Source of the DNA: an uncultured Acidimicrobiales bacterium
Lineage (GTDB): Bacteria > Actinomycetota > Acidimicrobiia > Acidimicrobiales > SHLQ01
Assembly (NCBI GenBank): GCA_937922235.1
Contig: CAKZVC010000033.1
Location: 19,910 to 83,909 of the forward strand
Length of the DNA: 64,000 nucleotides
Direction of reading: 5' to 3'
The notes beneath the pieces were generated by a model that saw nothing but the letters and a program-made list of their open reading frames with translations, ran no database searches and was not told where the DNA came from. The position numbers were made by a program, and so were the translations under genes. This document shows, in pieces, positions 24,847 to 33,949 of the stretch; position 1 is the first letter of the stretch; each line of letters begins with the position of its first letter.

Positions 24847-24887
24847 TCTGCCCCTTTTCAGACCTGACAGGTCGGTTTTGGGGCAGA
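24847..24887. repeat. Nested inverted repeat
   Basis: Outer arms TCTGCCCC (24847-24854) and GGGGCAGA (24880-24887) enclose an inner GACCTG-A-CAGGTC stem, with symmetric TTTT on each side. Reads like a folded RNA element or a degenerate version of the GGGGTC palindrome family. Confidence 0.6.
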
Positions 24888-25069
24888 AATCTCGTAGGCC
24901 GTTGCGCGGCGCTATTGAGCGATTATTGATCGCCAGTCTTTGCTAAATGCTATCCTCACTTCTGGGCATGTATTTTGGTAGACCCCAGCAGGTGATCCTG
25001 TTGTGGACTACAGCCGTTCGGGTTGCTCGAACTATTCTCACGACGGATGGGTAGAAAGACGGGACACGC

Positions 25070-27814
25070 GTGAAGGTTGGGGACGGTCAGCAATGGCGAG
25101 AGCGCATATCGTCACTTGTTTTCTCCAGCGACCATCCAACGGTCATCGCCGCCCCTCCAGGCTTCGGAGTTTCAACCCTCGCGGCCTATCTGGGATCATC
25201 GGTTCACCCGACACCAGCATCGGTAGTCGACCTACACGCTGTCGACGTCGCCGAGCTCTCAATCGATGCACTCCGACAACAGCACGTGGTGTTCGTGGCG
25301 CGGGAGATACCGGACCTCACGAAGATCCCTGGGGCTCAGCTGATCAGTCATTCGCAGCTTCGGTTCACCGAAGACGAGGCAATCGAGGTCGCCGAAGCTC
25401 ACGGCGTTGACGCATCGGTTGCCCGATCTATCCATTTGTTCACTGCAGGCTGGCCAGGCTATTTCAACGCCTGCCTCGACGTGCTTTCCCAGGACGCACG
25501 AACCACAAGTTCGCCTCCCATCACCGCCGACGATGCCTACGATCGACTTCACAAGGGACCGCACCTGCGCGCCCTCATCAGCACGTGTACCGCCGATCTC
25601 ACCCCGACCGATCACTCCCAGATTGCGCAACTCACTCACTTCACCAAGATCTCCCCCGGACTGGTCGAGGCTCTGCTCGGCCCGAAAGGACTCAGTCGAA
25701 TTCAACGATCCGGTCTGCCGATCGTCGAAACCCAACCCGGTTGGTACGAGATCCTCGAGCCCGTGCGAGGCGTTCTCCGATCGAGCTCCACACTCGATGA
25801 GCAAACCGCTCGCAAGCTTGCACCCGAGCTCATTGCTGAGGCCGGCATGGTTGCCGGCGCCCGAATTCTCCTGGCCGCGGGTCAGCCAGCCGCCGCGGCG
25901 ACTGCCCTCCGGTCGGTACCCGTGCACGAACTCGACGAAGGCAGCCAGCCGACACTTCTGTCGCTGCTACGAACCGTCCTCGATAGCGAGAAGGACGACG
26001 GTTCGCTTCGACTTCGTCTGGCGAGGGTGTACCACAACCATGGCGATCTCGTGTCGCTTCGACGGTCACTCGAAGATGCCACCGTTGCGGCGATCGATCA
26101 GCTTCGCCCCGATCTTGAGCTCGAGGCTCAATCCGAGCTGTTGTTACTCGACCTCGACATTGTCGACCATGAGATCGTTCGCGACAGGCTCGAGATCCTC
26201 CAGTCGAAGGCCAAAGACCACGCAAACCAGTCATCACTCATTCGTCTTCGCGAAGTGGCACTCATGCTCGAGTCCGAACGTGAGGAGCTCGACCACATCT
26301 ACTCAGCTGCGTCCCGACTCGAATCTGTTGCGAACGATTGGGAGTTGATTGGCGAGAACGCCCGTGCTGCAGCCACCCTGCGCATGCTTGCGAGCCGCCC
26401 CCTCTTCCACCTTGGCCGCCACGCCAAAGGTGTCGAAGTTGCCAAACGTGCCTGCGAGCTTTCGCAGCAACACCCGCAAGGGCATCTCAAGAGTCTTCTT
26501 CTTCTCGCCCGCGAGCTTGCGATGACTGCCGACCACGAGAGCTTTCTGCCAATCGCCGATCGGGTCAGCGAGCTCGCTCCTGCTTCCGGCTTGGCTTGGA
26601 TCGACGCGTACGACAACTGGGCGCGCATGGTCATGGCAGGGTTCGCTCTCGACGACCAAGGCGTGATGGCGCACCAGCGGCGGGGCGAATCGCTCATGCC
26701 GCGCGAACTGTTAGAGCACGGCACCGGTGCAATCTTCTTTTCCGATGCTGCGACCGCCGCCGCAACAGCGGGTGAACTCGAGTCCGCCTCGACGTTCCTT
26801 GACCGCGCATTGCAGCGTCGTGCACTTGCACCGCTCGATGTCGGCTGCGCTGAAGTGTTGGTGCTTGCCTACCGTAGAGATCCGCAATGCAAGGACGCGC
26901 TCGAGGTGCTCGCGACGACGACTCCGATCCCCGCAGAACGCAAATGGCGCCTCGACCTTGCCGTCGAGCTCGCACTCGGCGAGCCGAGTTCTTCGCGTCA
27001 CGACGAGGCGGTGCAGCACGGACTTGAACGGGTCTATGACTCGACGATTCGAGCATTTGCCGCAACCTCTGCCCCCGAAAGCGTGTCGCTGAAGTTGCTG
27101 GGCGACTTCGCAGTCCAGCGAGGGTCGCGAAGTATTCCAGTTGCAGGCGGTAAGGCGACCGAGCTCGTGAAGTTCCTTGGCGTTCGGATGAAAGCCGTGC
27201 CCGCCGACGTCGTCATCGACTACCTGTGGGGCAATGTCAGCACCGACGTTGGCCTTCGCCGACTGAAGAACGTCGTGAGCCGGGCCCGGGCCAGCCTGGG
27301 CCAGGACGCAATCGAACGTCGCGGTCAGACGGTAGGACTTGGCGCCCACGTGACATCGGATCTTGCTGAGTTGCGTACGCTTCTTCGCCATTTGCGAGTC
27401 GAACCGAATGACACCACTGCCGCCCGACGCTGTGTCGAGCTGTATGCCGGACCGTTGCTCGAACTCGATGTGTATGACGACTGGGTAGCCGCAGAACGTG
27501 AGTCGCTCGCAGCAGCGGTGTTGTCGGCGCTTGAGCTAGTGGTCGATGCCGCTGATGCCCCGAGCGCATGGACGCTCGACGCACTCGCCCGGATTCAACC
27601 CAACGACGATCGGCCGTATATGGCTGTCGCGGATCTTGCGGAACGACAACAGGACGCGACAACCCTCCGACTTGCGCTTGCACAAGTTCGGAGGATCTGT
27701 CTTGCCTTGGACCTCGACGTGCCGGCCGGGTATGACCGGCTGCACGCGAGAATTACCGAGCTAGCCGTGCCAGACGCCGTTGGCGCTTTCGAGGGTTCCG
27801 GAGGCAACAGCTGA
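25070..27814 (+). CDS. STAND-type regulator with C-terminal BTAD
   Basis: 914 residues from GTG 25070. N-terminal NTPase-like STAND/MalT-type region (about 1-240), a long TPR-like helical middle (about 250-640), then an OmpR-like winged helix (about 665-760: SLKLLGDFAVQRGSR...LRRLKNVVSRARASL) and the bacterial transcriptional activator domain (about 765-910). This is the layout of large AfsR/SARP-like or LuxR-type signal-integrating regulators. The P-loop region reads APPGFGVST (residues 28-36), where the invariant Lys is replaced by Val, so ATP binding may be lost or altered. Its 3' end is overlapped by an antisense micro-gene. No target genes can be named from the sequence. Confidence 0.8.
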   Translation: MKVGDGQQWRERISSLVFSSDHPTVIAAPPGFGVSTLAAYLGSSVHPTPASVVDLHAVDVAELSIDALRQQHVVFVAREIPDLTKIPGAQLISHSQLRFTEDEAIEVAEAHGVDASVARSIHLFTAGWPGYFNACLDVLSQDARTTSSPPITADDAYDRLHKGPHLRALISTCTADLTPTDHSQIAQLTHFTKISPGLVEALLGPKGLSRIQRSGLPIVETQPGWYEILEPVRGVLRSSSTLDEQTARKLAPELIAEAGMVAGARILLAAGQPAAAATALRSVPVHELDEGSQPTLLSLLRTVLDSEKDDGSLRLRLARVYHNHGDLVSLRRSLEDATVAAIDQLRPDLELEAQSELLLLDLDIVDHEIVRDRLEILQSKAKDHANQSSLIRLREVALMLESEREELDHIYSAASRLESVANDWELIGENARAAATLRMLASRPLFHLGRHAKGVEVAKRACELSQQHPQGHLKSLLLLARELAMTADHESFLPIADRVSELAPASGLAWIDAYDNWARMVMAGFALDDQGVMAHQRRGESLMPRELLEHGTGAIFFSDAATAAATAGELESASTFLDRALQRRALAPLDVGCAEVLVLAYRRDPQCKDALEVLATTTPIPAERKWRLDLAVELALGEPSSSRHDEAVQHGLERVYDSTIRAFAATSAPESVSLKLLGDFAVQRGSRSIPVAGGKATELVKFLGVRMKAVPADVVIDYLWGNVSTDVGLRRLKNVVSRARASLGQDAIERRGQTVGLGAHVTSDLAELRTLLRHLRVEPNDTTAARRCVELYAGPLLELDVYDDWVAAERESLAAAVLSALELVVDAADAPSAWTLDALARIQPNDDRPYMAVADLAERQQDATTLRLALAQVRRICLALDLDVPAGYDRLHARITELAVPDAVGAFEGSGGNS

Positions 27815-27874
27815 GCCAATAGCGGCTCCGATCATGGTCGACGCAATGAAGATGTATCGCTTGAAGGTGTGCAT
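27761..27874 (-). CDS. 37-residue hydrophobic peptide, antisense to the regulator's end
   Basis: A complete micro-gene: ATG at 27872-27874, TAG at 27761-27763, with a strong SD GAAAGGGA centred about 10 bases upstream (27882-27889, read on the minus strand). The peptide starts MHTFKRYIFIAS, contains one hydrophobic Gly/Ala-rich helix (IFIASTMIGAAIGSAVASG) and ends in a polar tail GTLESANGVWHG. That shape fits a secreted signal peptide, a small membrane peptide or a type I toxin-like peptide. Its last 54 bases overlap the STAND/BTAD coding sequence in antisense. An imperfect hairpin lies in its leader (27887-27909) and shares bases with the SD. Confidence 0.6.
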   Translation of the reverse strand: MHTFKRYIFIASTMIGAAIGSAVASGTLESANGVWHG

Positions 27875-27886
27875 TGGTGAGTCCCT

Positions 27887-27909
27887 TTCGTTGAGGTGCT
27901 CACAACGAA
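27887..27909 (-). promoter_or_regulatory. Leader hairpin touching the micro-gene's SD
   Basis: TTCGTTG...CAACGAA arms (read on the plus strand) around a TGAG/CTCA inner pair, 13 bases upstream of the 37-residue ORF. One arm includes the 5' bases of the GAAAGGGA ribosome-binding site, so pairing could limit translation. Inference from symmetry only. Confidence 0.35.
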
Positions 27910-28042
27910 CCAATGCCTCGTCCCACGCTGGTTAGCGATCTCGCAGGGACCGCGGAGGGACCTCGCTCAGCGCGGTCTTGCCGGCGGGTGCCGAACGGCG
28001 ACAAATCAACAACGGGGTCTCACCACTGGCGCGCAGCATTGC

Positions 28043-28065
28043 GCTCGGTGACATCGTCACCGAGC
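28043..28065 (-). terminator. Hairpin downstream of the lipoprotein gene
   Basis: GCTCGGTGAC-ATC-GTCACCGAGC, a perfect 10-base stem with 3-base loop, 68 bases after the lipoprotein stop on the minus strand. No T run, so termination strength is uncertain. Confidence 0.5.
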
Positions 28066-28132
28066 AAATCCGTTCGAGAACCCATCAGATTTGCTGGGCC
28101 CGCAGGGCCGGCCGGATGTGAGAACTGACGGA

Positions 28133-28738
28133 TCAGCTCGTGCCGAGGCACGCTGCGATCGCGTTTGCCTCGATCGCGTTGCGCCCGAGGCCGAAGTTCG
28201 GATCGGCAAACAGGAAGTCTGCCTGTGCCTCAACCAGCACCTCGACGATGCAGCTCGCGTTCGCGGCCGTTCTCCCCTGACGGCGCAGCGAGGCAACCGC
28301 CACTTCGGCTGCGCCATCGTCGACGACGTCGTCGTCGTCATTGTTTGCCAACGCCGACGCAGCGCTGACCGAGTGTTGTTGGGGTTCCACTACCGACGGC
28401 TCGCGCTGAGCTACCCGATCATCGCCAATCGAGGTGCCAAGCACGTCAACGGAGACACATCGAGCGGTAGCGGCAACAAAAGCGTCGCGACGTTCTTCGG
28501 TCCGTTCGAGACGGGGGTCGGCCGCGTCCAACCGATCGAGCGCGATCAACGAATCGGCAATGCAGGTGGCCTCGGCCTCTGAGACGCCGGTCGTCTGAAC
28601 GGCAGCGATCGCATCGTCGCGCACGAATTCGTCCGCACAGCTAGCGAGTACAACGATTGCGGGAACCACCCAAAGACAGGCCTGTGCGCGCAACGAGATA
28701 GGCCGACGCGCAACTCGAGCGAAAACGGACGAACCCAT
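28133..28738 (-). CDS. Hypothetical lipoprotein
   Basis: 201 residues. Charged N-terminus, hydrophobic helix and lipobox LASC (about residues 31-34), so lipid-anchored outside the membrane. The rest has two weakly similar halves, each with a Cys followed by helix (AEATCIADSLIALDRLDAADPRL and NASCIVEVLVEAQADFLFADPNF), suggesting an internal duplication. No family recognised. Divergent from aconitase with 65 bases between starts. Confidence 0.7.
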   Translation of the reverse strand: MGSSVFARVARRPISLRAQACLWVVPAIVVLASCADEFVRDDAIAAVQTTGVSEAEATCIADSLIALDRLDAADPRLERTEERRDAFVAATARCVSVDVLGTSIGDDRVAQREPSVVEPQQHSVSAASALANNDDDDVVDDGAAEVAVASLRRQGRTAANASCIVEVLVEAQADFLFADPNFGLGRNAIEANAIAACLGTS

Positions 28739-28803
28739 GCGGTGCCAATCGGCATGTACGGCCAGGTATTGAGCGCCCCAATAGGGCGCCCCGCACGGCT
28801 AGG

Positions 28804-31119
28804 ATGAAGGCGTTTGCCAACCACCTGAGGTATCCCGTGGCCGTGTACGCCAACACTCCAATCGAACTGATCAACGCCGTGTACGGCACGCTCGACGAGC
28901 GCCTTGCGAAGGGTCGTGAGCGCCTTGGGCGAGCGTTGACGCTGACCGAGAAGATCCTCATCAATCACCTTGACGATGTGGACACCGGCGGCATGGATCG
29001 TGGCGTGAGCTACACCGACCTTCGCCCTGACCGGGTCGCCATGCAGGACGCAACCGCGCAGATGGCCTGGCTCCAGTTCATGACGGCTGGCCTCCCACAA
29101 ACCGCAGTACCAACCACCACCCATTGCGACCACCTCATCCAGGCCCGTGTCGATGGAAAGACCGACCTCGCGGTCGCCGCCGACACCAACAAAGAGGTGT
29201 ACCAATTCCTCCAGGACGTCAGCGCAAAGTTCGGCGGCGGTTTCTGGGCCCCAGGATCAGGAATTATCCACCAGGTCGTACTCGAGAACTACGCCTTCCC
29301 GGGCGGCATGATGCTCGGCACCGATAGCCACACACCAAACGCTGGCGGTCTCGGCATGATCGCCGTTGGCGTGGGCGGCGCCGACGCTGTCGACGTCATG
29401 ACGGGCTTCCCGTGGAACGTTCGTTGGCCAAAGGCCATCGGCGTGCACCTCACCGGAGAGCTGTCTGGTTGGGCGGCACCCAAGGACGTCATCTTGAAGG
29501 TCGCCGAGATCCTGACCGTCAAGGGCGGCACCGGCGCCATCGTCGAGTACTTCGGACCAGGAGCCGAGAGCCTGTCAGCAACTGGCAAAGCCACGATCTG
29601 CAACATGGGTGCCGAGATCGGCGCGACCACCTCGGTCTTTGCGTACGACGATGCGACGAGCCGCTACCTCAAGGCCACCGGCCGTGAAGAGATCGACGAC
29701 GCGGCACGCAACGTTGCCCATCACCTACGTGCCGACGACGAGGTCTACGCCAACCCTGGCGACTACTTCGACCAGGTCATCGAGATCGACCTCAACACGC
29801 TCGAGCCACTCATCAACGGCCCACACACTCCCGACCTCGCCCGCCCGCTCAGCAAGCTCGGTGCCGAAGCCGAGCTCAACGGATGGCCGAAGGAAATCTC
29901 CGCAGCGCTTATCGGCTCGTGCACGAACTCGTCGTATGAGGACATCAGCCGTGCGGCCTCGATCGCCCGCGACGCGGCGGCAAAGGGACTGACTGCGAAG
30001 GTGCCATTCATGGTCACGCCCGGCTCTGAGGCAACCATGCGGACCATCGAACGCGACGGCTTTCTCGCCGACCTCGAAGCCATCGGCGGCGTCGTGCTCG
30101 CCAACGCCTGCGGTCCGTGCATTGGTCAGTGGAAGCGCGATGATCGCGAAGGCAGCGAGGGCACCGCAAACAGCATCGTCACCTCGTACAACCGCAACTT
30201 CCCGAAGCGCAACGATGGCGACGGCGCAACGCTCGCCTTTGTGACCTCACCGGAAACCACCGTGGCGCTCGCTCTTGCTGGCCGCCTCGACTTCGACCCG
30301 AAGACCGACACGCTCACCAACGACGCTGGCGACGAGGTCATGCTCACAGTCGGCGACGCCATCGAGCTCCCAAGCGCTGGCTTTGAAGACGGCACGTCGA
30401 TGTTTATCGCTCCCCCAGAGGACGCCTCGGGCATCGAAGTCTCCGTGTCTCCTGACTCCGACCGCCTCCAGCTCCTCACCCCATTCCCGAAGTGGGATGG
30501 GAACGACTACCTCGAGCTGCCGATCCTTGGCAAAGGCATGGGCAAGGTCACAACCGACCACATCTCGATGGCCGGTCCATGGCTCAAGTACCGCGGCCAC
30601 CTCGAGAACATCTCGGGCAACCTCTACCTCGGAGTTGTCAACGCCTACACCGGCGAGAGCGAGCTGGCTGTCGACCCGAGCGATGGTCAGACCAAGAGCT
30701 ACCCAAACATCGCCAAGAGCTTGCACGAGAAGGGCATCAACTGGGTATTCATCGGTGACGAGAACGTCGGCGAAGGTTCCAGCCGCGAGCACGCCGCAAT
30801 GGAGCCACGCTTTCGTGGATGCCATGCAGTGTTCGCCAAGTCGTTCGCTCGAATCCACGAGACCAACCTCAAGAAGCAGGGTGTGTTGGCGTTGACCTTT
30901 GCTGACCCCGACTTCTGGCTCGCTATCGAAGAGGGCGACACCATCTCGATCACCGGTCTCTCTGAGCTCGCCCCGGGCAAACAGGTTCAGTGTGTACTGC
31001 ACAAGGCCGACGGCGAAAGCATCGAGTTCCTCACGAACCAGACGCTCTCTCAGGACCAGATCGAATGGTTCCACGCTGGTTCAGCGCTCAACTTGATCCG
31101 CGAACAGACGGGCGGCTGA
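28804..31119 (+). CDS. acn: Aconitate hydratase, mitochondrial-type
   Basis: 771 residues, citrate/isocitrate interconversion in the TCA cycle through a [4Fe-4S] cluster. Cluster cysteines: one in SCTNSSYEDISRAAS and two in CGPCIG; substrate residues in TDSHTPNAGGLG and GEGSSREHAAMEPRF are intact. The sequence (MDRGVSYTDLRPDRVAMQDATAQMA) resembles mitochondrial aconitase more than the AcnA/IRP or AcnB types. The ATG 28804 is kept; a GTG at 28837 gives a shorter N-terminus also compatible with the family. Followed 9 bases later by LysR. Confidence 0.96.
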   Translation: MKAFANHLRYPVAVYANTPIELINAVYGTLDERLAKGRERLGRALTLTEKILINHLDDVDTGGMDRGVSYTDLRPDRVAMQDATAQMAWLQFMTAGLPQTAVPTTTHCDHLIQARVDGKTDLAVAADTNKEVYQFLQDVSAKFGGGFWAPGSGIIHQVVLENYAFPGGMMLGTDSHTPNAGGLGMIAVGVGGADAVDVMTGFPWNVRWPKAIGVHLTGELSGWAAPKDVILKVAEILTVKGGTGAIVEYFGPGAESLSATGKATICNMGAEIGATTSVFAYDDATSRYLKATGREEIDDAARNVAHHLRADDEVYANPGDYFDQVIEIDLNTLEPLINGPHTPDLARPLSKLGAEAELNGWPKEISAALIGSCTNSSYEDISRAASIARDAAAKGLTAKVPFMVTPGSEATMRTIERDGFLADLEAIGGVVLANACGPCIGQWKRDDREGSEGTANSIVTSYNRNFPKRNDGDGATLAFVTSPETTVALALAGRLDFDPKTDTLTNDAGDEVMLTVGDAIELPSAGFEDGTSMFIAPPEDASGIEVSVSPDSDRLQLLTPFPKWDGNDYLELPILGKGMGKVTTDHISMAGPWLKYRGHLENISGNLYLGVVNAYTGESELAVDPSDGQTKSYPNIAKSLHEKGINWVFIGDENVGEGSSREHAAMEPRFRGCHAVFAKSFARIHETNLKKQGVLALTFADPDFWLAIEEGDTISITGLSELAPGKQVQCVLHKADGESIEFLTNQTLSQDQIEWFHAGSALNLIREQTGG

Positions 31120-31128
31120 TCACCCGGC

Positions 31129-32049
31129 ATGGATCTTCGCCAACTCAACGCGATCGTCGCAGTCTCCGAGCACCGCAGTTTCTCCGCGGCTGCCCGGGCG
31201 CTGCACACGGTGCAGTCAAACGTGTCCACCCATGTGGCTCGCCTTGAGCGAGAGCTCGACGCCATCCTCGTCGATCGGCGTACGGGTGAGCTGACGGCGG
31301 AGGGCGAAGTCGTTGTCCTCCGAGCGCTGCGAATCAAAGCTGAGCTTCAGGCCATTCCCGCTGACGTGTCGGCGCTTCGCGATGACATCCGGGGTACGGT
31401 TCGCTTTGGCATCATCGGCACGACGGGCCGTTGGCTGGTTCCTGCACTTCTCTCTGCCCTAAAGGACTCCTTCCCCGGCGTGCATCTCGTTGTCGTCGAT
31501 GCAACCACGACGGGCCTCCTTCCCCAGCTGCAGAGCGGTCAGCTCACGATGGCGGTGTTGAACCTGCCGCTGAGCGAACCCGAGCTAGCGTCCGAGCCCT
31601 TGTTCGACGAGGAACGCATTCTGATCGTTCCGAACGCTCATCCGCTGGCCAAGGAAGAACGAGTCACCCTCGCTGACCTTGCGAAGTACGAGCTGGTACT
31701 GCCTCCGGAGGGCACGCAGTTCCGCAATGAGGTCGACGAAGCAGCAGCCGAGCTTGGCGTGGTCCTCAAGCCGGCTGCAGAGCTTGACGGTATGCGCCTC
31801 CTCGCCTCGCTCGCCTTCCAAGGCTACGCACCGGCACTGGTTCCAGCGACGGCGGCCCCATTCGGTGAAGGCGAGAATTGGAGCATCGTCAACGTCGATG
31901 ACATGTCGACTCGCAGCGTTGGTCTCGCGTACCGCCGCTGGACCACTCTGCCTGCTCCAGCACGTGCGGTTCAGCAAGTGATCTCCGAGGTAGTTGCCGC
32001 TCGAGGTGCTCAGCAGCCGGGTCTGCACGTCACCATCTCGGACGACTGA
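31129..32049 (+). CDS. LysR-family transcriptional regulator
   Basis: 306 residues. N-terminal winged helix-turn-helix (MDLRQLNAIVAVSEHRSFSAAARALHTVQSNVSTHVARLERELDAIL) and a type 2 periplasmic-binding effector domain. Nine bases after the aconitase stop, so probably co-transcribed with it, an unusual position since LysR genes usually face their targets. It may control aconitase or nearby TCA genes through a citrate-like ligand; inference from position. Confidence 0.9.
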   Translation: MDLRQLNAIVAVSEHRSFSAAARALHTVQSNVSTHVARLERELDAILVDRRTGELTAEGEVVVLRALRIKAELQAIPADVSALRDDIRGTVRFGIIGTTGRWLVPALLSALKDSFPGVHLVVVDATTTGLLPQLQSGQLTMAVLNLPLSEPELASEPLFDEERILIVPNAHPLAKEERVTLADLAKYELVLPPEGTQFRNEVDEAAAELGVVLKPAAELDGMRLLASLAFQGYAPALVPATAAPFGEGENWSIVNVDDMSTRSVGLAYRRWTTLPAPARAVQQVISEVVAARGAQQPGLHVTISDD

Positions 32050-32061
32050 CAGTCCCGACAG

Positions 32062-32475
32062 TTACGGGTTGTTGTTGTCCTTGATGTTGGTGTTGAGGTT
32101 GGTATTTCCCTTGCCCTTGCCCGGAATGTCCTTCTGACAGATCAACCCGTCGAGGTTCGCATCAACGTTCTGGCCATTCTTTTTGGTCGAGTTGTTTGGA
32201 ATGAGATTCCAACCGTTCGGACACCCTCTCGGATCCTCGATCGCACCCTCGTCAGCGTCGATTGCGGCCGTACCGAAGCCAGCATTCACATTGGCGAGCT
32301 CTGCTTCCAATGCTCCGCCGATCATCGGCAGAGCGATCATGATGGCGATCACAACACCGCCGATCAAAACCGCATACTCGACCATGGCAGCACCACGATC
32401 GGATACAGAGGTTGGTGCTTCAGGGTGATCGGTGCCGCCGGCTCGACGGTCCAAGGCATGAGAAGTTTGAACCAT
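32062..32475 (-). CDS. Flp-type prepilin with excalibur-like C-terminus
   Basis: 137 residues from ATG 32475 (a TTG at 32517 would add 14). Class III prepilin signature: leader ending in RG, then AAMVEYAVLIGG with Glu at +5 and Tyr at +6, and a hydrophobic stretch (VLIGGVVIAIMIALPMIGG). After the pilin core comes an extra region with CPNGWNL and DANLDGLICQK, resembling the excalibur calcium-binding motif DxDxDGxxCE, and an Asn-rich tail. No tad/flp assembly genes are in the window. Ends 12 bases from the LysR stop (convergent). Confidence 0.75.
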   Translation of the reverse strand: MVQTSHALDRRAGGTDHPEAPTSVSDRGAAMVEYAVLIGGVVIAIMIALPMIGGALEAELANVNAGFGTAAIDADEGAIEDPRGCPNGWNLIPNNSTKKNGQNVDANLDGLICQKDIPGKGKGNTNLNTNIKDNNNP

Positions 32476-32614
32476 GAAGACTGATTCGGTCGACCCACTC
32501 GAATTCCCGACTGCCAATTGTCACGATCTTTAGGCGACATAGGTATCGATCTGGGTACTACGTCACGTTCCCTCACCTGTCATCGGGGTGCAGTTCCCGC
32601 ATAGACTCTCTCCC

Positions 32615-33949
32615 GTGACGGCCACTGATACCGATGTCGAACGCAGCACTCGCCAGATTCGACGCGGAAGCGACGGCCGGCGACATGTCATCGTGCGCAT
32701 CGCGGCTGATGCCGAGGCGGCGCTAACCAGCGCCGATGCTGGATTAATCGCTGGGGGTGCAGGCGCCGCACGCGAGCAAGGCATCCCGCTCGTTCTCGAG
32801 TTTCGCGCCAACGGACCAGCTGCTGAGGAAGAACTCGCCGTCACCTTTGCCATCGGCGCTGCTGCTCGTCAGCTCACTGCCTGCTCGGGGCGCGTGCCAA
32901 TGATCGGCGTGCTCCATGGCGATGCCGTCGCCGGGCCAGCGTTACTGCTCGGGCTTCTCGACCATGTGATCGTCGTCGATCAGAGCCACGCGTTTGTCAG
33001 CGGCCCAAACATGGTCAGCGAATTCACGGGCGTCGAATTCAACCGCACCGAGCTGGGCGGCAGCTCCGTGCTCGCAAATCAGGCGGGGCTTGCCAGCCTC
33101 GTCGCCCCCGATATCGATACGGCGTACGCCCTCGTCGACGAACTCCTCACGGTCCTGCCAGCCAACAACGAGGAGCCTCCGCCCATTCTTGAGACAGCCG
33201 ATCCGGTCGAGCGTGCCGTTCCTGAAGCGGCCGACATCATCCCCGACTCGGCCACGGGCGCCTACGACGTCCGCGATGTCATCACCGCCGTTGTCGATGA
33301 TGACTGGTTCCTCGAACTGCGATCAACGTTCGCCACGAACCTCGTCACCGGGCTAGCAACTGTTGGCGGCCTGCCAGTTGGCATCGTCGCCAACCAGCCG
33401 ATGGCGATTGCGGGCACCCTCGACATCCCGTCATCGCAAAAGGGCGGCCGGTTTGTTGCGTTCTGCGATGCGTTCAATCTGCCCATCGTCACGTTCGTCG
33501 ACACGTCCGGGTTCTACCCCGGCAAAGACCTCGAGTGGCGAGGCATGATTCGCTACGGCGCCCAGCTGGCCTTTGCGTACGCGCGAGCCACGGTCCCGCG
33601 CATCAACGTCACGCTGCGCAAGAGCTACGGCGGGGCGTACATCGTCATGGACTCGAAGAACATGGGCAACGACCTCGCCTTCGCGTGGCCATCAGCTGAG
33701 ATCGCAGTTATGGGGGCGAAGGGAGCGGTCGAGATCCTCCATCGCAAGGCCGATGAGACCGAGCGGGCCGAGCTTGAAGCTGCCTACGAGAAGCGTCTAC
33801 TCAACCCCTACATCGCGGCTCAACGCGGCACGGTCGATGCTGTCATTTCACCGGCGCAAACCCGCACCGAAATCGGTCTCGGGCTGCAGCTTTTGGCCTC
33901 AAAGCGTGAGATCTTGCCCCGCCGCAAACACGACAACACACCAGTTTGA
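32615..33949 (+). CDS. Acyl-CoA carboxylase beta (carboxyltransferase) subunit
   Basis: About 444 residues from GTG 32615 (a GTG at 32588 would add nine; TAGACT 7 bases before 32615 fits a leaderless start). The sequence has two crotonase-like halves of the carboxyltransferase fold; motifs PSSQKGGRFVAFCDAFNLPIVTFVDTSGF and RKSYGGAYIVMDSKNMG match the acetyl/propionyl-CoA carboxylase beta C-half. Lengths of 500+ are usual for PccB/AccD5; here the N-terminal half is compact and diverged. No biotin subunit adjacent. Acyl substrate not assignable. Confidence 0.85.
   Translation: MTATDTDVERSTRQIRRGSDGRRHVIVRIAADAEAALTSADAGLIAGGAGAAREQGIPLVLEFRANGPAAEEELAVTFAIGAAARQLTACSGRVPMIGVLHGDAVAGPALLLGLLDHVIVVDQSHAFVSGPNMVSEFTGVEFNRTELGGSSVLANQAGLASLVAPDIDTAYALVDELLTVLPANNEEPPPILETADPVERAVPEAADIIPDSATGAYDVRDVITAVVDDDWFLELRSTFATNLVTGLATVGGLPVGIVANQPMAIAGTLDIPSSQKGGRFVAFCDAFNLPIVTFVDTSGFYPGKDLEWRGMIRYGAQLAFAYARATVPRINVTLRKSYGGAYIVMDSKNMGNDLAFAWPSAEIAVMGAKGAVEILHRKADETERAELEAAYEKRLLNPYIAAQRGTVDAVISPAQTRTEIGLGLQLLASKREILPRRKHDNTPV

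Larger units (their letters stand above)
24617..25069. other. 453-base non-coding spacer with three strong hairpins
   Basis: No credible gene on either strand. Three perfect or near-perfect inverted repeats lie here: 24631-24654, 24747-24800 and 24847-24887 (entered separately). The promoter of the STAND/BTAD regulator must be in the last 100 bases; an AT-richer block around 24935-24960 (GCTAAATGCTATCC) is the best candidate, without a clear -35. Confidence 0.6.
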
